Below are positions 58,709 to 64,000 of a stretch of DNA of 64,000 bases, in pieces; the first letter of the stretch is position 1, and every line of letters begins with the position of its first letter. This DNA is from Rhodospirillaceae bacterium. GTDB lineage: Bacteria; Pseudomonadota; Alphaproteobacteria; UBA6615. The notes under the pieces are model-generated. The model was not told the origin of the DNA, searched no databases, and saw only the letters and a list, made by a program, of their open reading frames with translations. Position numbers and translations under genes: made by a program. Location: contig PASR01000008.1 in assembly GCA_002713365.1 (NCBI GenBank), positions 334,363-398,362 on the forward strand. Direction: 5' to 3'.

Positions 58709-59251
58709 TTGCACTTCCTGAACCTCTGGTACGTAGTGACGCAATAGGTTTTCAATACCCATTTTAAGCGTAACCGTCGAGCTCGGACAACCTGAACACG
58801 CTCCCTGCATGTGAAGGTAGACAACCCCCTCCTCAAACCCATGAAATACTATATCTCCGCCATCCATTGCAACCGCTGGACGAACCCGAGTATCAAGAAG
58901 CTCAACTATCTGTGACACAATATTTTCATTGTCACCTTCTCCGCTAGCATGAACCGACCCAACTATCTCATTAATCACGGGCTCTCCTGAGGTGAAATGC
59001 TCCATTATAGCGCCCAAGACAGACGGTTTCAAAACCTGCCAATCAATATCCGCTGATTTTGTAACCGTTATAAAGTCTGCTCCTAAAAACACTCCTGAAA
59101 CATTGGGCACACCAAACAACCGTATAGCCAAAGGAGAATCTACAGCTGCCTCTACATTAGGATAGTCTGCGGTACCCGTAGCAATAACTTCTTTACCTGG
59201 CAAAAACTTTAAAGTCGCAGGGTTTGGAGTTTCTTCGGTCTGTATAAACAC
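58697..59251 (-). CDS. nfuA: NfuA/NifU-like Fe-S cluster scaffold or carrier
   Basis: A 184 aa protein with the N-terminal Nfu_N domain (FIQTEETPNPATLKFLPG, GVFLGADFITVTK) and the C-terminal NifU domain with CxxC (GACSGCPSSTVTLKMGIENLL). It delivers Fe-S clusters to target proteins. The GTG start has AGGAGAGG seven bases upstream and gives the standard N-terminus. The gap to trpS is 154 bp. Confidence 0.95.
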   Translation of the reverse strand: MFIQTEETPNPATLKFLPGKEVIATGTADYPNVEAAVDSPLAIRLFGVPNVSGVFLGADFITVTKSADIDWQVLKPSVLGAIMEHFTSGEPVINEIVGSVHASGEGDNENIVSQIVELLDTRVRPAVAMDGGDIVFHGFEEGVVYLHMQGACSGCPSSTVTLKMGIENLLRHYVPEVQEVQAVP

Positions 59252-59405
59252 GTCTTATCCTCTCCTGAGCTGGTTTTTATATCAATATAAAACGCTAAAC
59301 CTAAAAGACAGTATAACATCTATAGTATAGATAGAAAAGCATAGCCAAATAATCAAAAACTAACACACATATAGTAATTTCTTAAATCATCTTCAATACG
59401 CAACC

Positions 59406-60440
59406 TTAAGTACTTAGAAATCCAAGTATTTTATGAGCCTCTTTAAGAATCGGCTCGGCAATAGTATTAGCCCTCATCGCTCCATCTTTCAATACACCAT
59501 CAACGTAGCCCGGATCAGCCATAAGCCTTTGCATCTCATTTCCAATAGGGCCTAGCTTCTCAACCGATAAATCAACAAGTTTGTTTTTAAAACTGCTAAA
59601 CTGTGCTCCCTCGAACTGCCCTAGTACTGACACCAGAGATTGTTCTGAAAGAGCGGCATATATCGACAAAAGATTAAAAGCTTCTGGTCGTGCCTTTTCC
59701 TGATCAGGATCAATTTCTTTCCCCTCATTAATCAAAGCAGCGGGCCCCGGCAAAGCTTCTGGATCAGTTTTGGCTTTACGAATTTTCTGCGCAATGGCAT
59801 CTGGGCTATCTGTAAGATTTATACGTGAGTAATCAGAAGGGTCAGACTTAGACATTTTATTAGTACCATCGCGCAAACTCATGACTCGAGTGGCTTCACC
59901 AAAAATCAGCGGCTCAACAATAGGAAAAAAATCTATGCCAAAATCATTATTAAATTTAATGGCAATATCTCGTGTTAACTCTAAATGTTGTTTTTGGTCT
60001 TCTCCTACCGGCACATGGGTTGCTTTATAAGTTAAAATATCTGCAGCCATTAAGTTCGGATAAACATATAGCCCAGTTGAGGCATTTTCACGACGTTTAC
60101 CTGCCTTTTCCTTAAATTGAGTCATCCGATTTAACCACCCCACCCGAGATACACAATTAAATACCCAGGCAAGTTCAGCATGGGCTGATACCTGGCTTTG
60201 GTTAAATATAATGCTATTTGTTGGGTTAATACCGGCGGCAAGAAATGCTGCTGCAACTTCCCGAGTATTTGCAGCTAGCTTCATAGGCTCCTGCCAAACT
60301 GTAACAGCATGCAAATCAACCACACAGTAAAGGCACTCGGAATCATTTTGCAAACGAACAAAGTTACGAATAGCTCCAAGGTAATTACCCAGGTGAAGAT
60401 CACCCGTAGGTTGAACTCCAGAAAAAACACGACGTTTCAT
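59406..60440 (-). CDS. trpS: Tryptophanyl-tRNA synthetase
   Basis: Class I aminoacyl-tRNA synthetase, 344 aa. HIGH-type motif is [18 protein letters not shown] motif is intact in [20 protein letters not shown] and [10 protein letters not shown] are TrpRS-specific. AAGGAG precedes the ATG but is partly inside a predicted hairpin. It follows murJ by 85 bp, with its own promoter in the gap. Confidence 0.97.
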   Translation of the reverse strand: MKRRVFSGVQPTGDLHLGNYLGAIRNFVRLQNDSECLYCVVDLHAVTVWQEPMKLAANTREVAAAFLAAGINPTNSIIFNQSQVSAHAELAWVFNCVSRVGWLNRMTQFKEKAGKRRENASTGLYVYPNLMAADILTYKATHVPVGEDQKQHLELTRDIAIKFNNDFGIDFFPIVEPLIFGEATRVMSLRDGTNKMSKSDPSDYSRINLTDSPDAIAQKIRKAKTDPEALPGPAALINEGKEIDPDQEKARPEAFNLLSIYAALSEQSLVSVLGQFEGAQFSSFKNKLVDLSVEKLGPIGNEMQRLMADPGYVDGVLKDGAMRANTIAEPILKEAHKILGFLST

Positions 60441-60448
60441 AATTTACT

Positions 60449-60471
60449 CCTTGGGGACTAAACCCCTAAGG
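60449..60471 (-). promoter_or_regulatory. Hairpin sequestering the trpS ribosome-binding site
   Basis: Minus strand CCTTAGGGG-TTTAGT-CCCCAAGG: an 8-bp stem with one bulged A and a 6-nt loop. The 3' arm AAGG is the first four bases of the trpS Shine-Dalgarno AAGGAG, six bases before the ATG. It could lower or regulate translation; whether it acts in the cell is unknown. Confidence 0.55.
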
Positions 60472-60495
60472 TAAAATATCTATTAATATCCGCTG

Positions 60496-60524
60496 CTTAT
60501 CGCTTCAGAAAAGCCTGCCGTCAA
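60496..60524 (-). promoter_or_regulatory. Promoter of trpS
   Basis: TTGACG (-35, 60519-60524) and GATAAG (-10, 60496-60501) with an exact 17-bp spacer, directly after the murJ stop. It would give a leader of about 50 nt that includes the hairpin. Confidence 0.55.
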
Positions 60525-60525
60525 G

Positions 60526-62079
60526 TTAACTTCGTTTCTTGCTGAGCATAGAGCACATTTCATTCCAACGCATAACACCCAAAATTTGTAGTAACAGGGC
60601 ATAAACAAAAACCCCAAAAATAACGAGAAAGGCCAATGCAATAATTCCCTGATAAGAACCCGAAGAAAGCCAATAAAATAGCCAAGTAGAAATCTTCCAT
60701 AAAACTATCGCCATAGCTATCGAGGCAAGGCAAGAACCGGCCGCACGAAAAAATAGTCGCTTATCCGGCCTCAGCATCCCGCGACGGTATAGCAAGAATG
60801 CAAGACTTAAAGCATTTATCCATGCCGATATTGCCGCTGCCAAAGCTATACCTACATGTTCCAAAAAAGACATTAATGTTATAGCCAAAAAAACATTTAA
60901 CACACATGCAAAGATGGCAATTTTAACAGGTGTTGAAGTGTCCTCTCTGGCAAAAAAACCAGGTGCTAGTGCTTTAATTAATACATAAGCCGGCATACCA
61001 ATGGCAAATGCAACTAGGGCAGCCGCCGTCGCATTGGTTGCATCACCCCCAAACTCCCCCAGTTGAAATAAAACAGTAATAATGGGGGTGGGCAAAACTA
61101 TCAACGCAGCCATAGCCGGCAACGTCAAAATCAAAGAATATTCGATTGCTCGATTTTGGCTAAGACACGCAGCCTCGGTATCACCAGATTTTAATTGCCG
61201 TGTTAGTAAGGGTAGTAAAGCAACTCCGATCGCCGCACCGACAACTCCCAATGGTAATTGACTAACTCTATCTGCAAAATACAAAAACGATACAGAGCCC
61301 TCAGGTAGCTCAGTAGCTAAACGAACTCCAACTAGGATGTTTATCTGATATACTCCCGCCCCGAGTATACCAGGCAACATTAGTATAAATAATCGACGCA
61401 CCTTAGGGCTAAGAGTTAGTCGTGGCATCCGCGGCAAAAGGCCTGCTCGCAAACAAGCGATTGATAACCAGCCCAACTGACCGAAGCCAGCAATTAAAAC
61501 TGCCCAGCTTAGCGTCTGACCAGGCTTAATGAACCATCCCATCTCAACACCCATAAGCGCTAATATTAAGAATACATTCAATATCAGTGGCGCTGCTGCA
61601 GCTGCAACAAAGCGTTCAAAGGTGTTAAGAATGCCGCTAAACATAGCGGCAATAGAGACAAAAAATAAATAGGGGAAAGTTAAACGAGCGCAATCTACAG
61701 CAAGACTAAATGTCTCTGGGTTTTCACTAAAACCACCAGCAATTAAGCTAATGACTTCCGGCATATATATTTCCACCAAAACACTTATTATAATTAATAA
61801 TAATAACATGAACCCTAATACTTGCCCTGCAAATTCTCGAGCTTTCAGGCGGCCATGGTCATTTAGCTCTCCTGTAAGTATTGGTATGAAAGCAGAATTA
61901 AATGCACCCTCAGCAAATAGCCGTCGAAAAATATTAGGTAGCTGAAGGGCCACAAAAAAAGCGTCTGTAACCTGTCCTGCACCAAGCATGCTTGCGATTA
62001 GAATATCGCGAACAAAACCAAGTACCCGGCTTCCCATGGTCCAACTACCAATTGTAGCGATCGATCTAAAAAGGGCCAT
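60526..62079 (-). CDS. murJ: Lipid II flippase MurJ
   Basis: Moves lipid II across the inner membrane for peptidoglycan synthesis. 517 aa with about 14 hydrophobic helices and the family opening GSRVLGFVRDILIASMLGAGQVTDAFFVALQLPNIFRRLFAEGAF, of which the arginines and FAEGAF are conserved MurJ features. LFFRAAGSC and a hydrophobic end complete it. It sits 64 bp after glnD, a common alphaproteobacterial order. Confidence 0.96.
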   Translation of the reverse strand: MALFRSIATIGSWTMGSRVLGFVRDILIASMLGAGQVTDAFFVALQLPNIFRRLFAEGAFNSAFIPILTGELNDHGRLKAREFAGQVLGFMLLLLIIISVLVEIYMPEVISLIAGGFSENPETFSLAVDCARLTFPYLFFVSIAAMFSGILNTFERFVAAAAAPLILNVFLILALMGVEMGWFIKPGQTLSWAVLIAGFGQLGWLSIACLRAGLLPRMPRLTLSPKVRRLFILMLPGILGAGVYQINILVGVRLATELPEGSVSFLYFADRVSQLPLGVVGAAIGVALLPLLTRQLKSGDTEAACLSQNRAIEYSLILTLPAMAALIVLPTPIITVLFQLGEFGGDATNATAAALVAFAIGMPAYVLIKALAPGFFAREDTSTPVKIAIFACVLNVFLAITLMSFLEHVGIALAAAISAWINALSLAFLLYRRGMLRPDKRLFFRAAGSCLASIAMAIVLWKISTWLFYWLSSGSYQGIIALAFLVIFGVFVYALLLQILGVMRWNEMCSMLSKKRS

Positions 62080-62143
62080 ATCAAGGCTAATAAAGGTAAA
62101 TTAGGGCCAGGGAAAGGCAAGGCAGATATATTTTTACTAATTA

Positions 62144-64000
62144 CTATTCAGCTGCCGCCTTTTGCGGGGGATTACCATCATCAGAATCGTGTATTGCCCT
62201 AAGCAATTCATCATGTATTTTTTTTGATCTACCTTTGTGTGTTACCTTCATCCCAAAACCGTCTTTAACATAAAAAACATCTACTGCTCGCTCTCCATAA
62301 GTAGATATTTTAGATGATGATATTTGTAGCGATAGAGAGTATAAAACTCTTGTAACAGAGAATAAAAATCCAGGACGATCTCGCCCGTTAATTTCGATTA
62401 CCGTATGGGTAGCACTTGCTTGATTATCAATGATAACTCGAGGTGCCACGGTAAAGACACGAGTTCGTGCGGCTATAAACATATGTTCAGTCTGAATTTC
62501 ACCAAGCTTTGTCTCACCGGCAATAGACTTTTCAACTTGCAATTCCATACGACTTAATGCTGAGGGCTCATCAAACGCTCGATCATTGAAATCTTGCAAT
62601 CGGAAAACATCCAACGCCATACCTTGGGGAGTAGTAAATATTTTTGCATCAACAACATTGGCACCGACTGCCGCAAATGCTCCAGCAATCAAAGAAAATA
62701 ATCCTGGATGGTCCTGGGTATATATTGTTACTTCTGTGACATCGAGGTCATTAACAACCCGACTCTCAATAGATAAAAGCTTCCCTGAAACTTCCGCGGC
62801 ACGCATCAAATAAGCCTGCCTTACCAAAGTATCAACATCAAATGTCAACCAATATCCAGGATAACCCCTACTTAGGTGAACCTCTATATCTTTTTCTGAC
62901 CAATCATTTAGACGTGCGCGAAGGGACTCCTTAGCAATATCAACACGCCTATTATCGGTATGGTTTAATTGACTGCCAGATAAAACATCCGCAGTAGAAT
63001 AATAAAGTTCACGAAGCAATTCAGCTTTCCAATTATTCCATACAGTTGGCCCAGTCGCGCGCATATCAACTACAGTAAGACAGAGCAATAACCTTAAACG
63101 TTCAAGCGACTGAACCAAATTGGCAAAATCACTAATAGTTTTGCTATCTGACAAATCCCGTTTCTGAGCAACATTACTAAAAGACAAGTGCTGCTTCACC
63201 AGCCATTCAACTGTTTCAGTTTCCTCAGAATTAAGGCCTAGCCGAGGACAAACCTTCCTTGCAACCTGAGCTCCAATTTCTGAATGATTACCCCCCCGCC
63301 CTTTAGCTATATCATGTAAAAGAACAGATACATACAATGCCTTACGTGATCCAACCATGGGTAGGACCTCACTTACTAGGGGATGTTCTGTGCGTCTTTC
63401 TCCCCTTTCTATTGACGCCAACAAACCAATAGCCTGGATAGTATGTTCATCAACTGTATATACGTGGTACATGTCATGCTGGGTCTGACCAACTACTCTA
63501 CCAAAGTCAGGTAAAAATCTTCCTAATACCCCAGCTTCACTCATGCGTGTTAACGCTATTTCAGGTTCATTCTGGGAAGTCATTATTTCTATAAATAATC
63601 GGTTAGCTTCCGGGTCTTTCTGCAGCTTAGTATCTAATTTGCGTAAGTTTTGCGTCATTAGACGTAACGCATGCGGATGTATGTCCAGCCCTTGCTGCTG
63701 TCCAACGTAAAAAAGCCGTATCATAGACAAAGGTTCTCTTTCAAACATCTTATCATCACTAACCGTTAAACGGTCGCGATCCAGACTGAAACCTTGGAGA
63801 TCTCGTGGCAAACCAAAACGTGGCATTTTAATAAAAGGTTTCCTAACGCTATCAGCTTCAATAGAGGCACAAAAAATACGAGTTAGATCTCCAATGTCTT
63901 TAGCTACAAGGTAGTAGTGTTTCATAAACCGTTCTACACCACTAGCTCCTGCGCGATCAGAATAATTCATTCGTTTAGCCAATTTAGACTGCAAATCAAA
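62144..64000 (-). CDS. glnD: Bifunctional uridylyltransferase/uridylyl-removing enzyme GlnD (partial, 5' end off window)
   Basis: Nitrogen-status sensor that uridylylates PII. The visible 618 codons begin inside the protein; the frame is open to the window edge, so the track's TTG start is not real and the N-terminal nucleotidyltransferase domain is missing. Present are SGVERFMKHYYLVAKDIGDLTRIF, the HD domain (VLLHDIAKGRGGNHSEIG; DEHTIQAIGLL) and two C-terminal ACT domains (VTIYTQDHPGLFSLIAGAFA; IEINGRDRPGFLFSVTRVLYSL). Full-length GlnD is typically about 900 aa. murJ lies downstream. Confidence 0.96.
   Translation of the reverse strand, partial: FDLQSKLAKRMNYSDRAGASGVERFMKHYYLVAKDIGDLTRIFCASIEADSVRKPFIKMPRFGLPRDLQGFSLDRDRLTVSDDKMFEREPLSMIRLFYVGQQQGLDIHPHALRLMTQNLRKLDTKLQKDPEANRLFIEIMTSQNEPEIALTRMSEAGVLGRFLPDFGRVVGQTQHDMYHVYTVDEHTIQAIGLLASIERGERRTEHPLVSEVLPMVGSRKALYVSVLLHDIAKGRGGNHSEIGAQVARKVCPRLGLNSEETETVEWLVKQHLSFSNVAQKRDLSDSKTISDFANLVQSLERLRLLLCLTVVDMRATGPTVWNNWKAELLRELYYSTADVLSGSQLNHTDNRRVDIAKESLRARLNDWSEKDIEVHLSRGYPGYWLTFDVDTLVRQAYLMRAAEVSGKLLSIESRVVNDLDVTEVTIYTQDHPGLFSLIAGAFAAVGANVVDAKIFTTPQGMALDVFRLQDFNDRAFDEPSALSRMELQVEKSIAGETKLGEIQTEHMFIAARTRVFTVAPRVIIDNQASATHTVIEINGRDRPGFLFSVTRVLYSLSLQISSSKISTYGERAVDVFYVKDGFGMKVTHKGRSKKIHDELLRAIHDSDDGNPPQKAAAE

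Overview
The window looks like an AT-rich alphaproteobacterial chromosome segment. The evidence is gene content: a RegB-type redox kinase, Irr with its HHH heme motif, a Fur/Mur-type regulator without the usual cysteines, a MucR/Ros regulator, ubiquinone genes, and the orders rpsT-dnaA-dnaN-recF-gyrB and phoH-ybeY-corC-lnt-metK-trmB / rimP-nusA-ylxR-infB-rbfA-truB-rpsO-pnp. Low G+C suggests a marine or streamlined lineage, but I cannot name the genus. I see no rRNA or tRNA genes, CRISPR arrays, insertion sequences or prophage. Most of the window is core chromosome.

Layout. 1-4.1 kb: regB (minus) and the cobalamin nucleotide-loop genes cobT / cobS-cobC. 4.2-10.8 kb is the most accessory-looking part: a secreted ankyrin protein, a YcgN-type cysteine protein, a DapA-superfamily aldolase facing a COG3618 amidohydrolase and two tandem EamA exporters, then an orphan ABC ATPase coupled to a TauE/SafE permease. 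10.8-22.4 kb (minus): a class A PBP, gyrB, recF, dnaN, dnaA, rpsT, an enoyl-CoA hydratase, a small exported protein and mutM. 22.5-27.8 kb (plus): ubiE, ubiB, coaBC, a MoeB/ThiF protein and an SH3-domain protein. 27.8-33.9 kb: a rubrerythrin / Fe-S oxidoreductase / DUF3501 module beside irr, then the divergent fabA-fabB-fabI operon. 34-43.8 kb (minus): the rimP-to-pnp transcription/translation block. 44-51.5 kb: trmB, metK, lnt, corC, ybeY, phoH, miaB. 51.6-55.9 kb: an OlsA/OlsB-like lipid pair, fur, mucR, rimI, tsaB. 56-58.6 kb: a cell-wall group (VanX-like dipeptidase, polysaccharide deacetylase, Bax-like glucosaminidase). 58.7-64 kb: nfuA, trpS, murJ and the 3' part of glnD, which runs off the right edge.

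How genes work together. The irr region is the best candidate for an under-described system. A rubrerythrin, a CCG-domain Fe-S protein and DUF3501 lie together downstream of irr, and a TAGAA-N3-TTCTA inverted repeat resembling the Irr box sits just upstream of the rubrerythrin promoter. This suggests an iron/heme-regulated peroxide or redox module. Other points are a hairpin that covers part of the trpS Shine-Dalgarno, several conserved enzymes that lack a canonical catalytic or metal residue (CobT, MutM zinc finger, deacetylase, MucR), and frequent TTG start codons. Starts were moved from the ORF-track ends where a better ATG/ribosome-binding site or family N-terminus supported it.
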